Origin: an uncultured Blautia sp.
GTDB lineage: Bacteria > Bacillota > Clostridia > Lachnospirales > Lachnospiraceae
Assembly: GCA_900540785.1 (NCBI GenBank)
Contig: UQHF01000011.1
Span: 1 to 64,000, forward strand
DNA length: 64,000 nucleotides
Direction of reading: 5' to 3'
Positions 44,760 through 53,450 of the stretch are shown here, piece after piece. Numbering within the stretch: position 1 is the stretch's first letter; every line of letters begins with the position of its first letter. A model generated the notes under the pieces. The model searched no databases. It had not been told where the DNA came from and was given only the letters and a program-made list of their open reading frames with translations. Made by a program: the position numbers and the translations under genes.

Positions 44760-45155
44760 ATGAAGAAAAATAAAAAAGCGATCATTGCAGCCGTTGTTCT
44801 TGTAGTTGTAGCAGCCGTTCTTTTTGGGGTGTATTCTTTTACAAAACCAAAGACAGAAAAAGGCAGCAAGGAGGTAACCGTTCAGGTTGTTGATAAAGAT
44901 GGAAAAGCAGAAGATTTTACTTATCATACAGACAGAGAATATCTTGGGGAAGTTCTGAAAGATGAAAAGCTGGTAGAAGGCGAAGATGGAGAATACGGAC
45001 TTTTTATCACTTCTGTAAACGGCATAAAAGCAGATGACAGCAACCAGGAATGGTGGTGCATCACAAAAGGCGGTGAGCAGGTAAATACTTCTGCAGATAA
45101 AACTCCGGTAGCAGATGGGGACACCTTTGAGCTTACTTTGACAGTAGGATACTGA
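44760..45155 (+). CDS. DUF4430 membrane-anchored extracellular protein
   Basis: 131 residues. An N-terminal membrane anchor (about 7-27, AIIAAVVLVVVAAVLFGVYSF) is followed by an extracellular DUF4430 domain related to the transcobalamin C-terminal domain. WWCITKGGEQV and the closing DGDTFELTLTVGY are family hallmarks. Such proteins often accompany ECF-type vitamin uptake genes and are thought to help bind cobalamin or another ligand outside the cell. It starts 1 base after metG and is followed by an ECF S-component gene, so a vitamin uptake role is likely. Confidence 0.82.
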   Translation: MKKNKKAIIAAVVLVVVAAVLFGVYSFTKPKTEKGSKEVTVQVVDKDGKAEDFTYHTDREYLGEVLKDEKLVEGEDGEYGLFITSVNGIKADDSNQEWWCITKGGEQVNTSADKTPVADGDTFELTLTVGY

Positions 45156-45171
45156 TACGGAGGAAGTGCCT

Positions 45172-45738
45172 ATGAACAGGCAGCCGAAAAAAAGTACAAT
45201 GAAAGCCATGTACATGGTGACAATGGGATTTTTGAGCGCCATTCTCCTGATCGGCCAGGTGGGAATGGCAGCTCTTCCCAATATTGAGCCGGTTACCATG
45301 CTGATCATTGTGTATACTCTGATTTATAAAAAGCAGGTTTTTTACATTATTTATACATTTGTAGTGCTTGAAGGGCTGATTTACGGGTTCGGGATCTGGT
45401 GGTTCAGTTATCTGTATATCTGGACGATTCTGGCAGTGATCGTACTTTTGATGCAGAAAAACCAGTCGGTTCTTATGTGGGTCGTCCTGGCGGGGGCATA
45501 CGGTCTTTCTTTTGGATTTCTCTGTGCTATTCCCTATTTTATTTCAGGAGGCTGGGGCGCGGGAATTGCCTACTGGGTATCCGGCATCCCATATGATCTC
45601 ATGCACTGTATTGGAAATACGGTACTTACGGCTCTTTTATTTAAACCCGTATACAATGTGCTTAACAAAATGCACACATCTCAGCTTATTTATATAACAA
45701 ATGTTGAAAAGGGACAGAAGACGCAAAATACTCCTTGA
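45172..45738 (+). CDS. ECF transporter S-component (substrate unknown, possibly cobamide)
   Basis: 188 residues with about six hydrophobic helices. The GFLSAILLIGQVGMAALPNIEP and YWVSGIPYDLMHCIGN segments fit the ECF S-component fold, which binds a vitamin and docks to a shared EcfAAT module. The ATG at 45172 is preferred to a GTG at 45166 because of its spacing to GGAGGA. The DUF4430 neighbour and the corrinoid enzymes 5 kb upstream suggest cobalamin or a precursor (inference). EcfA and EcfT are not in the window. Confidence 0.78.
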   Translation: MNRQPKKSTMKAMYMVTMGFLSAILLIGQVGMAALPNIEPVTMLIIVYTLIYKKQVFYIIYTFVVLEGLIYGFGIWWFSYLYIWTILAVIVLLMQKNQSVLMWVVLAGAYGLSFGFLCAIPYFISGGWGAGIAYWVSGIPYDLMHCIGNTVLTALLFKPVYNVLNKMHTSQLIYITNVEKGQKTQNTP

Positions 45739-45905
45739 CAAAACCGGTATAAAGAGATTATAGTATTTAAAAATAAAAGGGAGTAGCTGGCACAGCAGTG
45801 TTTGCGATGTCGTCAATCTCGACAGATGAATATCTGTCCGTATCGTGATGAAACAGCGAGACTTTTATTGCATGATGAAATGCAATAGAAGTCTCTTTTT
45901 ATTTT
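45735..45905 (+). promoter_or_regulatory. yybP-ykoY manganese riboswitch with promoter and terminator
   Basis: A promoter TTGACA (45735) / TATAGT (45759), 18 bases apart, starts the leader. The aptamer (about 45776-45864) has the conserved 5' AAAGGGAGTAGC and 3' TGATGAAACAGCGAGACTT blocks of the yybP-ykoY class, which senses Mn(II). A terminator with arms from GAGACTTTTATTGCA and its complement (45858-45895) and a T-run follows. The P-type ATPase gene begins about 45 bases later. Confidence 0.9.
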
Positions 45906-45950
45906 GCATTTCTCAGAAATAAAAATACTCTTAAAGAAAGGAAGATGCCT

Positions 45951-48551
45951 ATGAAACCTTATTACAGCCAGAGCGCAGAAGATGTGCAAAAAGAGATCAA
46001 CGGGGGAATGGAACCTCTCAGCGATTCCAGAGTAAGAGAAAATCAGGACAAATATGGTTTTAACGAGCTGGTAGAAGGAAAGAAAAAGAGCACTCTTCAG
46101 ATTTTTCTGGAGCAGTTTAAGGATTTCCTTGTAATTATTCTTATCTGTGCTGCAACTGTATCGTTTTTCCTTGGAGAAACAGAAAGTACAGTTGTTATCC
46201 TTGTAGTTATTACCATGAATGCCATTCTGGGAACAGTACAGACAATTAAAGCAGAGCATTCGCTCAACAGCTTGAAACAGCTTTCCGCACCTAATGCAAA
46301 AGTTCTCCGTGGCGGGATTGTTGTGGAAGTGCCAAGCCGTGAAGTTACAGTCGGTGATGAAGTACATCTGGAAGCAGGAGATTACGTTCCTGCAGACGGA
46401 CGAATTGTAGAGTGCGCCAGCTTGAAGGTAGACGAAAGCGCACTTACAGGCGAGAGTATCGCCGTAGAAAAAAGCAGTGAGACACTGGAGGGAGAGCTTC
46501 CTTTAGGTGATCGCGTAAACATGGTTTATTCCGGAAGCTTTGTCACTTACGGAAGAGCAAAATTCATTGTAACAGATATTGGAATGAATACAGAGGTTGG
46601 AAAGATTGCAGGTCTTCTTAAAAACACTTCCGAGAAAAAGACACCGCTTCAGGTAAACCTCGACCAGTTTGGACAGAAGCTTTCTATTATTATCCTTGTT
46701 CTCTGTGCTGCACTATTTGGTCTTCAGGTAGTAAAAGGCGGAGATATTGCAGACGCGTTCCTCTTTGCAGTTGCTCTTGCAGTAGCAGCCATTCCGGAAG
46801 CTTTAAGCTCCATTGTAACGATCGTTCTTGCTTTCGGTACACAGAAGATGGCAAAACAGGGTGCGATCATCCGTAAGCTCCAGGCTGTAGAAGGTCTTGG
46901 AAGCGTGTCTATTGTATGTTCAGATAAAACAGGAACTCTGACACAGAATAAAATGACAGTAGAGCATTATTATGTAGACGGACAGGATATTCCGGCAGAG
47001 AATATCAATCCGGAAAATCCCCTTCATAAACAGATGCTCCGCCTCAGTATTCTCTGTAACGATTCCACAAATATTGATGGGAAAGAAATCGGAGATCCGA
47101 CAGAGACAGCGCTTATTAATCTTGGAGACAAGCTTGGCGTTCCGGCAGAGAGAGTAAGAAAGGCATATCCACGTTTAAGTGAGATTCCTTTTGACAGCGA
47201 CAGAAAATTAATGTCAACCTTCCATAATCTGAAAGACGGTTATACGATGGTGACAAAGGGCGCTGTGGACGTGATGCTGAACCGCGTAAAATACATTCAG
47301 AAAAACGGTGAGCTTGTTCCTCTTACAGAAAAAGATATTCAGGAAATTGCAAAGGCAAATGAAAGCTATTCCAGACAGGGCTTGCGTGTCCTTGGTATGG
47401 GATACAGAAAGTTTGACGGAGAAAGAGAGCTTTCCCTTGAGGACGAAAACGACCTTGTATTCCTCGGTCTGATCGCTATGATGGACCCGCCTCGTCCGGA
47501 GAGTGCGGCAGCAGTTGCAGACTGTATCAGTGCAGGTATCCGTCCGATCATGATCACAGGTGACCATAAGGTAACGGCAGCAGCCATTGCAAGAAGAATC
47601 GGTATTTTAACAGATGACAGTCAGGCGTGTGAAGGATCTGAAATCGATGGATTAAGTGACGAAGAATTAAAAGATTTCGTAGAAAACATCACAGTTTATG
47701 CCCGTGTGACACCGGAGCACAAGATCCGTATTGTCCGCGCATGGCAGGAAAAAGGAAATATTGTTTCCATGACAGGTGACGGTGTAAATGACGCGCCTGC
47801 TCTGAAACAGGCAGACATCGGCGTGGCAATGGGAATTACAGGAACAGAGGTTTCCAAAGATGCTTCTTCCATGATCCTCACAGACGACAACTTTGCCACA
47901 ATTATTAAGGCAGTGGAAAATGGACGAAACGTATATGCAAATATTAAGAGAGCGATTCAGTTCCTCCTTTCCGGAAATTTTGCAGGAATCCTTGTAGTGC
48001 TTTTATCTTCTCTTCTCGGACTTCCTGTTCCGTTTGCAGCCGTACATCTTCTGTTTATCAACCTTGTAACAGACAGTCTTCCGGCGATTGCTCTTGGACT
48101 GGAACCATATAAACATAACGTCATGAATGAAAAACCGCGTCCGATGAACGAATCCATTCTCACAAAAGGATTCCTTGCAAGAGTCGGTGTGGAAGGTACA
48201 GTCATTGGTTTAATTACACTGGGAGCTTTTATGCTGGGATACCAGGGCGGAGACGCAAAACTTGCCAGCACAATGGCATTTGCAGTTCTTTGTCTTTCCC
48301 GTCTTGTTCACGGATATAACTGTAAATCAAAAAGTCCTGTACTCTTTAAAAAGCAGTTTTTCAATAACAAATATATGCAGGGAGCGCTGGCAGTGGGCGT
48401 TGTGCTTGTAACGCTTGTACTGACTGTTCCGGCATTCCAGGGACTGTTTGCAGTAAGAACCTTAAACCTTACACAGCTTTTCACAGTGTATGGACTTGCA
48501 CTTTTGAATCTGCCGATTATTCAGGCAATGAAAGCGCTGAAGAAAAAATAA
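45951..48551 (+). CDS. Cation-translocating P-type ATPase (Ca2+/Mn2+ type)
   Basis: 866 residues, P2-type ATPase. The actuator TGES (ALTGESIAVEK), phosphorylation motif DKTGTLTQNK, ATP-binding KGAVDV and hinge GDGVNDAPALKQ are intact, with membrane motif AIPEALSSIV in helix 4. The C-terminal helices include FINLVTDSLPAIALGLEP. It should export Ca(II) or Mn(II); the manganese riboswitch in its leader favours Mn efflux. The ATG at 45951 fits the AAAGGAAG ribosome site better than one at 45945. Confidence 0.93.
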   Translation: MKPYYSQSAEDVQKEINGGMEPLSDSRVRENQDKYGFNELVEGKKKSTLQIFLEQFKDFLVIILICAATVSFFLGETESTVVILVVITMNAILGTVQTIKAEHSLNSLKQLSAPNAKVLRGGIVVEVPSREVTVGDEVHLEAGDYVPADGRIVECASLKVDESALTGESIAVEKSSETLEGELPLGDRVNMVYSGSFVTYGRAKFIVTDIGMNTEVGKIAGLLKNTSEKKTPLQVNLDQFGQKLSIIILVLCAALFGLQVVKGGDIADAFLFAVALAVAAIPEALSSIVTIVLAFGTQKMAKQGAIIRKLQAVEGLGSVSIVCSDKTGTLTQNKMTVEHYYVDGQDIPAENINPENPLHKQMLRLSILCNDSTNIDGKEIGDPTETALINLGDKLGVPAERVRKAYPRLSEIPFDSDRKLMSTFHNLKDGYTMVTKGAVDVMLNRVKYIQKNGELVPLTEKDIQEIAKANESYSRQGLRVLGMGYRKFDGERELSLEDENDLVFLGLIAMMDPPRPESAAAVADCISAGIRPIMITGDHKVTAAAIARRIGILTDDSQACEGSEIDGLSDEELKDFVENITVYARVTPEHKIRIVRAWQEKGNIVSMTGDGVNDAPALKQADIGVAMGITGTEVSKDASSMILTDDNFATIIKAVENGRNVYANIKRAIQFLLSGNFAGILVVLLSSLLGLPVPFAAVHLLFINLVTDSLPAIALGLEPYKHNVMNEKPRPMNESILTKGFLARVGVEGTVIGLITLGAFMLGYQGGDAKLASTMAFAVLCLSRLVHGYNCKSKSPVLFKKQFFNNKYMQGALAVGVVLVTLVLTVPAFQGLFAVRTLNLTQLFTVYGLALLNLPIIQAMKALKKK

Positions 48552-48567
48552 ATACAGAATTGCGAAA

Positions 48568-48606
48568 ATATCCAGCAGGAGATTTGCTCCTGGTGGATAT
48601 TTTTTT
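48568..48606 (+). terminator. Terminator after the P-type ATPase gene
   Basis: ATATCCAGCAGGAG pairs with CTCCTGGTGGATAT over a short loop, then a run of T. Confidence 0.93.
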
Positions 48607-48710
48607 GCCGTGAGGCAGGGTTCTTTTGGACTGTACACTTTGTCGGGAGTTTGATATACTGGGGAAAGAGGATTAGAGCAATTTAGGGAACATTACCGGA
48701 CGGCATAAGA

Positions 48711-48931
48711 TTAAAAAACAGTTCGCGCACTTCTGACGTCATATGGCGACTCTATATCTGCGGTTCGCCGCAAACAGGACAGATTTTCTTTATTTTGCTG
48801 CGCCGCTTATCTGTTCTTCAAAAGCAAACTCGCCTGCAAGCAGGCTCAAACAATGCTTTCGAAGAACGCTAGGCTCGCAAAATAAAGAAAATCTGTCAAA
48901 GTTTGCTTGCGAATCCGCAGATATATTATCG
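48711..48931. repeat. Long imperfect palindrome, about 190-220 bp
   Basis: Left-arm blocks GCGACTCTATATCTGCGG, CGCAAAC and GACAGATTTTCTTTATTTTGC (48746-48798) recur inverted at 48877-48931. An inner stem TTCTTC-AAAGCA / TGCTTT-GAAGAA encloses a GCCTGCAAGCAGGC hairpin. A TTAAAAAACAGTTC at 48711 matches the start of the next palindrome. It is non-coding and could fold into one very long hairpin. It may be a non-autonomous mobile or REP-like element. Confidence 0.75.
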
Positions 48932-48991
48932 CATATTAGACGCAGATGGTTTGCTGAAAAATTTTGAATACCACCGCACAGCTATAGCGGC

Positions 48992-49156
48992 TTAAAAACA
49001 GATTCGAAGTGATGATAGCGAAGCTTCCGCAGGAAAGGACTGCGCCAGCTCCTCCACCGAGCACACTGTCTGAGCCGAAGGCGAGTTTGTGCGAATGGAG
49101 GTTATAGGCGCGCAGCCTTTCCCGGAACTGGAGCGTGTCACAAGAACTGTTTTTAA
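48992..49156. repeat. Second palindromic element, about 165 bp, before moaC
   Basis: The ends TTAAAAACAGATTC and GAACTGTTTTTAA are inverted. Inner stems TTCCG/CGGAA, GGAAAGG/CCTTTCC, CTGCGC/GCGCAG and CCTCCA/TGGAGG stack inward to a GAGCACA/TTTGTGC stem. The whole could form a single long hairpin RNA or DNA cruciform. It stands next to the palindrome at 48711-48931, with similar end sequence, so the two may be related insertions. Confidence 0.75.
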
Positions 49157-49209
49157 ATCTCTATTCCGTCCGCTGATATTAAAATACAACAACTAACAGA
49201 GGTGATACA

Positions 49210-49698
49210 ATGGGAGAAGGTTTTACTCATTTTGACAAAAACGGCAATGCGGTCATGGTGGACGTATCCGGCAAGAACGATACATTCCGGACTGCTACGG
49301 CAGTGGGAGAAATCCATGTGGGAAGAGAGATTATGGAAGCCGTAACAGGCGGCAATATAAAGAAAGGCGATGTACTTGGCGTTGCCCGGGTTGCGGGAAT
49401 CATGGGCGTGAAACGGACGTCGGATCTGGTTCCCATGTGCCACCCTCTTTTTGTCCAGAAATGCTCTGTAGACTATGAGCTGGAAGAAGAGAAGGGCATT
49501 ATCCGCGCATTTTGTACAGTAAAAACTCAGGGAAAAACAGGGGTGGAAATGGAAGCCTTAACAGGAGTGCAGGTAACGCTTCTCACAATTTACGACATGT
49601 GTAAAGCCATTGACAAAAGAATGGTAATGACGAATATTCATCTTGTAGAAAAAACAGGAGGAAAAAGCGGGGATTTTTCTTTTGAAGAGAAAGAATAG
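49210..49698 (+). CDS. moaC: Cyclic pyranopterin monophosphate synthase
   Basis: 162 residues, MoaC family. MVDVSGKNDTFRTA near the start, KKGDVLGVARVAGIMGVKRT, MCHPLF and GVEMEALTGVQV (with catalytic Lys and Asp regions) are the hallmarks. It converts 3',8-cH2GTP to cPMP in molybdenum-cofactor synthesis. GAGGTGAT precedes the ATG. The next two genes are also cofactor-linked. MoaA is not in the window. Confidence 0.96.
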   Translation: MGEGFTHFDKNGNAVMVDVSGKNDTFRTATAVGEIHVGREIMEAVTGGNIKKGDVLGVARVAGIMGVKRTSDLVPMCHPLFVQKCSVDYELEEEKGIIRAFCTVKTQGKTGVEMEALTGVQVTLLTIYDMCKAIDKRMVMTNIHLVEKTGGKSGDFSFEEKE

Positions 49699-49746
49699 AC
49701 AATCAGGAAGAACGATCATGATACCGCTTTCCGGAAGGGAGATATT

Positions 49747-50235
49747 ATGAAACGAGTAGCAATCATCACATCAAGCGACAGTGGATACAGAGGAGAAAGA
49801 GAGGATTTAAGCGGTCCTGTCATAAAGGAAATCGTGGAAAAGACAGGATATGAAGTGGTTTCTATGGAAATTTTGCCAGACGATAAGGAAATGCTGAAAA
49901 AGCGCATGGCGGAAATTGCAGATAAGGGAGCGGCAGAACTGATCCTCACAACAGGAGGGACGGGCTTTTCCCAAAGAGATGTGATGCCGGAGGCAACAGA
50001 GGAAATCTGCGAGCGACGCGTTCCGGGGATTCCGGAGGCAATGCGCGCTTACAGCATGACGATTACAAAACGGGCTATGTTAAGCAGAAGCGCAGCGGGA
50101 ATCCGGAAAAAAACTCTGATCATTAATTTGCCGGGAAGTCCAAAAGCCGTTCGGGAAAGTCTGGAATATATTATAGACGCACTGGGACACGGAATTGAAA
50201 TTATGACGGGAGAAGCAGGAAACTGCGCCAGATAA
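49747..50235 (+). CDS. Molybdopterin adenylyltransferase-like protein (MogA/MoaB)
   Basis: 162 residues of the MogA/MoaB fold. ITSSDSGYRGEREDLSGP at the start and LTTGGTGFSQRDVMPEAT carry the molybdopterin-binding loop; LPGSPKAVRESL is the third conserved block. It should adenylate molybdopterin before molybdate insertion. It lies 48 bases after moaC and 38 before the MOSC gene, in a probable operon. Confidence 0.93.
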   Translation: MKRVAIITSSDSGYRGEREDLSGPVIKEIVEKTGYEVVSMEILPDDKEMLKKRMAEIADKGAAELILTTGGTGFSQRDVMPEATEEICERRVPGIPEAMRAYSMTITKRAMLSRSAAGIRKKTLIINLPGSPKAVRESLEYIIDALGHGIEIMTGEAGNCAR

Positions 50236-50273
50236 GAGAATATATGGAGCAATGAAACGGGAGGAAGATTTTT

Positions 50274-50720
50274 ATGGGAAAAGTAATGTCAGTATGCACA
50301 AGTGAGGCAAAGGGCACACAGAAAAAAAACGTAGGAACAGCAGAGTTTGTGGAAGACTGGGGAATAAAAGGAGATGCTCACGCAGGGAAATGGCATCGCC
50401 AGGTAAGCCTTCTTTCTTATGATAAAATAGAGGAATTTCGCGCAAGAGGAGCAGAAGTGGAAGATGGCGCTTTTGGAGAAAACCTTGCAGTGGAGGGCTT
50501 TGATTTCGCAAAGCTTCCTGTGGGGACAATTTTCAAATGCAATGATGTAGTTCTTGAGCTTACACAGATTGGAAAGAAGTGCCACAGCGGCTGTGAAATT
50601 TTCAAAAAAATGGGCGACTGTATTATGCCGAGAGAGGGCGTTTTTACAAAAGTTCTTCATGGGGGAAAAATAAGCGTGGGGGACGAACTGATTATTTTGG
50701 AGGAAAAACATGATATTTGA
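50274..50720 (+). CDS. MOSC domain protein
   Basis: 148 residues, a stand-alone MOSC domain, related to the C-terminal domain of molybdenum cofactor sulfurase. DAHAGKWHRQVSLLS, GAFGENLAVEG and the Cys in KKCHSGCEIFK are conserved. These proteins probably handle sulfur or the cofactor for molybdoenzymes. Its end overlaps the tatD start by 11 bases. Confidence 0.92.
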   Translation: MGKVMSVCTSEAKGTQKKNVGTAEFVEDWGIKGDAHAGKWHRQVSLLSYDKIEEFRARGAEVEDGAFGENLAVEGFDFAKLPVGTIFKCNDVVLELTQIGKKCHSGCEIFKKMGDCIMPREGVFTKVLHGGKISVGDELIILEEKHDI

Positions 50721-51483
50721 CACACATGCACATTACGATGACGAGGCTTTTAATGAAGACAGAGAGACACTTCTCGATTCCATGAGGGAAAACGGAATTG
50801 GCTGGATTGTAAATGCCTGCGCTTCCGCTGAGCATATGGAGGAAACCATTGCCCTTATGGAAAAATATCCTTTTATTTACGGAGCGGTGGGCGTTCACCC
50901 TGACGATGCGGATAAAATGACAGAGGAGACGCTATCAAAGATACGCCGTTTTTCCCGCCATGAAAAAGCAGTGGCGATTGGAGAAATCGGTCTTGATTAT
51001 TACTGGCATAAAGAAAAAGAGGAGCATGAGATTCAGAAAAAAATGTTCCGGGCGCAGATGGATATTGCGAGAGAGGAGAAACTTCCTTTTATGATACACA
51101 GCCGCGATGCGGCAGAGGATACACTCTCTATTGTTCGGGAATACATGAACGAGGGAATGTCAGGCGGCATTATCCACTGCTTTTCTTATGGAAAAGAAAT
51201 GGCACGGGAATATCTGAATATGGGACTGTTTCTCGGAATTGGCGGTGTTGTTACATTTAAAAATGCAAAAAAATTAAAAGAGGTGGTGGCGTACGCGCCT
51301 CTTTCTCAGCTTGTCCTTGAGACGGACTGCCCTTATATGTCTCCGGAGCCTTACAGGGGGAAAAGAAATTCTTCTCTAAACCTTCCTTATGTAGCCCAGG
51401 CAATCGGGAAATTGAAGGGGATTTCAGCGGAAGAAGTTGTAAGAATTACGGAAGAAAACGCAAGGAGACTTCTGGGGATTTAA
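50710..51483 (+). CDS. tatD: TatD family metal-dependent hydrolase
   Basis: 257 residues, TIM-barrel amidohydrolase. Metal ligands are seen as DTHAHYD (HxH), GEIGLDYYW (Glu), FMIHSRDA (His), IIHCFSYG (His) and LETDCPYMSP (Asp). TatD proteins are Mg-dependent 3'-5' exonucleases active in DNA repair and turnover. AGGAGG is supplied by the MOSC gene end. Confidence 0.95.
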   Translation: MIFDTHAHYDDEAFNEDRETLLDSMRENGIGWIVNACASAEHMEETIALMEKYPFIYGAVGVHPDDADKMTEETLSKIRRFSRHEKAVAIGEIGLDYYWHKEKEEHEIQKKMFRAQMDIAREEKLPFMIHSRDAAEDTLSIVREYMNEGMSGGIIHCFSYGKEMAREYLNMGLFLGIGGVVTFKNAKKLKEVVAYAPLSQLVLETDCPYMSPEPYRGKRNSSLNLPYVAQAIGKLKGISAEEVVRITEENARRLLGI

Positions 51484-51507
51484 GAGAAAAGAAAAGGATA
51501 AAAGTGT

Positions 51508-52332
51508 ATGGGGATAAAAGAAAAAAGGGAACAGATGTGTCGAAGCAGCATTTCTTTGAAGATTTCAGGAAAAGAAGAATATAAACCCGGTAAAACACGC
51601 TTTGGCGGACGTCCTGATGTGCCATTTGATTTTAATTGGCCTGTTTTTGAAGAAAAGGACTGTGACGGAGTAGTAAAGATTGTTCCATTGACTTTTTTGG
51701 TTCAGTTTAACTGCGAGGAACTGGTACCATATGATGTGGAACACTTGTTGCCGGATCATGGTCTGCTGTCTTTCTTTTATGATACAGATGGTCAGCCGTG
51801 GGGCTTTGATCCTGATGATGCAGGCGGTGCCCGTGTGTTCTGGTTTGAGGATATTTCTGCATTGAGAGAGGCAGATTATCCTGCGGATATGAAGGAAGAT
51901 ATAAAATTGCCTGCATTTCATATAGAAATGGAGCAGAAAAATTCTTTTCCGGATTGGGAAGATTTCTCTGAAATTTATTCATGCGATGAGGAGGAATTTG
52001 AACTTTTGCAAACGGAAACAGAGGAAGAGGAACAGACAAAATTACTGGGGTGGCCGGACATTATTCAGGATACGATGGCTGTTGAATGTGAGTTGATTGA
52101 AAAAGGGTATTATCTGGGAGATGATTGGGGAAGTATTCCCAGGACGGTATGGCAGCAGGCAAAGGCAACAGCTTTGGATAAGTGGTATTTATTGTTTCAG
52201 CTTGATACGATGGAAGAAAGTGATTTTTCTATGACGTTTGGGGATTGTGGACGGATTTATTTTTATATCCCCAGGGAGGATCTGTTGGAGAGAGGCTTTG
52301 AACATGTGTGGGCAATATTGCAGTGTGAATAA
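51508..52332 (+). CDS. YwqG-like DUF1963 protein
   Basis: 274 residues, DUF1963/YwqG family. KTRFGGRPDVPFDFNWP, LTFLVQFNCEEL, GLLSFFYDTDGQPWGFDPDD and the C-terminal FGDCGRIYFYIPREDL are typical. The biochemical role is unknown; YwqG-like genes often sit near toxin-immunity loci. Codon use is a little more AT-rich than its neighbours. The next two small genes are also of the immunity-gene type. Confidence 0.82.
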   Translation: MGIKEKREQMCRSSISLKISGKEEYKPGKTRFGGRPDVPFDFNWPVFEEKDCDGVVKIVPLTFLVQFNCEELVPYDVEHLLPDHGLLSFFYDTDGQPWGFDPDDAGGARVFWFEDISALREADYPADMKEDIKLPAFHIEMEQKNSFPDWEDFSEIYSCDEEEFELLQTETEEEEQTKLLGWPDIIQDTMAVECELIEKGYYLGDDWGSIPRTVWQQAKATALDKWYLLFQLDTMEESDFSMTFGDCGRIYFYIPREDLLERGFEHVWAILQCE

Positions 52333-52388
52333 AGAAGTTACGTTTTGGAAAACAGATAAAACGGTAATTGGAGAAAGCGAGAAGAAAT

Positions 52389-52897
52389 ATGAAGGAATTT
52401 TTTGTAGAAGAGTTTTCTTCACAGGAATCTTACCGGAGCTTTATAAAATATATGCTGTCACACAGCCAGTTTTTTTCTGTTGTCTATTTCCGGTATCGGG
52501 AAAATGAACCGCTGAAGAAAAGGACGAAACCGCTTTATGAAAAACTGAAAAAGTTTAAAGAATACAGTGTGAGTACGAATGAATGGCCAGGTACAGTGAC
52601 AATGGACAACGACCATATTTACAAATTTGTCTGTTACCGGGCAGAAATGGAATGTTTTGACTGGATGATACAAGTGCCGGGATTATACAATGGGATTATC
52701 CATATGCTCCTATGGATTTATGCTTTTACAGAGATGGATATTGCTGGTTTTCTCTTACGGCGCATGAACAGACAGCCTGCCTGTATACAGACAGAGAAGA
52801 GGAACTCAGGGAACTGGAAGCACTTGGAGCAGAACTGGTTTTTTCAGAAGATAATGCTGAGGTAGTTTACTGTGATTTTCCGGGAAAAGAGAAGTGA
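52389..52897 (+). pseudogene. Frameshifted hypothetical protein (immunity-like)
   Basis: An open frame from 52389 (MKEFFVEEFSSQESYRSF) runs to about 52700. The natural continuation is in another frame, visible from about 52703 (YAPMDLCFYRDGYCWFSL) to a TGA at 52897. The original frame continues to 52865 with unlikely composition. The two parts together give about 170 residues. A one-base deletion near 52695-52705 would explain it. I do not recognise the family. Confidence 0.6.
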
Positions 52898-52925
52898 CAG
52901 AAAGAGTTGTAAATGGGGGAAGATT

Positions 52926-53360
52926 ATGGAGTATATAGAGGCTGAAATGAAAGAAAAAAATATCTACGAGCTTTTACCACAGGATAAGTTTGATAATAAG
53001 AATATAGAAAAATTAAAAATGCTGGAAGATAAGGAGATAAAGCTTTTAATCCCGGAACTTCTGGAATGGCTGCAGGATTACAACTGGCCTGTTGCAGATG
53101 ATGTACTTCAGGTACTTTTGCAGAGAGAAAATCTTGTAGTTCCATGTGTGAAAGAAATTTTGGAAGGATCTGTAGATGTAAGTTGGTTTATCTGGCTTAT
53201 GGATCTTTTGATTCCCACTTTTACAAAGGAACACAAAGAAGAGTTCAGGGAAATTCTGTATAAGATAAAAAATATGGAAGCGGTAGATGAAGATACAGAA
53301 GCTCTGGCAGAAGAGGCGGAGAAATGCTGGAAGAAGTGTTTCTGTATGGACATATCGTAA
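52926..53360 (+). CDS. DUF5071-like protein
   Basis: 144 residues from the ATG at 52926, which has GGGGAAG upstream; an earlier in-frame start at 52872 overlaps the pseudogene. It is helical with repeated pattern PELLEWLQDYNWPVADDVLQVL and a C-terminal acidic EDTEALAEEAEKCWKKC, close to DUF5071 proteins, some of which serve as immunity proteins. No toxin gene is present. Function unknown. Confidence 0.65.
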   Translation: MEYIEAEMKEKNIYELLPQDKFDNKNIEKLKMLEDKEIKLLIPELLEWLQDYNWPVADDVLQVLLQRENLVVPCVKEILEGSVDVSWFIWLMDLLIPTFTKEHKEEFREILYKIKNMEAVDEDTEALAEEAEKCWKKCFCMDIS

Positions 53361-53381
53361 GGGTAAGAAATTTTGCCTTAC

Positions 53382-53425
53382 CTTACAATTTTGTAAGCCC
53401 ATCGTTCTTTTAAATATGGTATGAT
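53382..53425 (+). promoter_or_regulatory. Palindromic operator candidate and promoter of the 53451 regulator operon
   Basis: CTTACAATTTTGTAAG (53382-53397) is a perfect 16-base palindrome lying where a -35 would be; TATGAT at 53420-53425 is a likely -10. Related TTGTAAGG (55359) and ATGTAAGA (about 55390) occur ahead of the ABC gene, suggesting a shared binding motif. Confidence 0.45.
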
Positions 53426-53450
53426 GGTATCAGGAAAGGACGGGGACGAT

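Noticed and set aside
38760..44760. Cobalamin riboswitch for the corrinoid or ECF genes
   Set aside because: I looked for a B12-box and related core in the leaders at 38760-38984 and before 44760 and saw none; the structured leader at 41943 is a T-box.
48711..49156. Insertion sequence or transposase remnant
   Set aside because: The palindromes carry no open frame with transposase motifs; they can only be non-autonomous elements if mobile.
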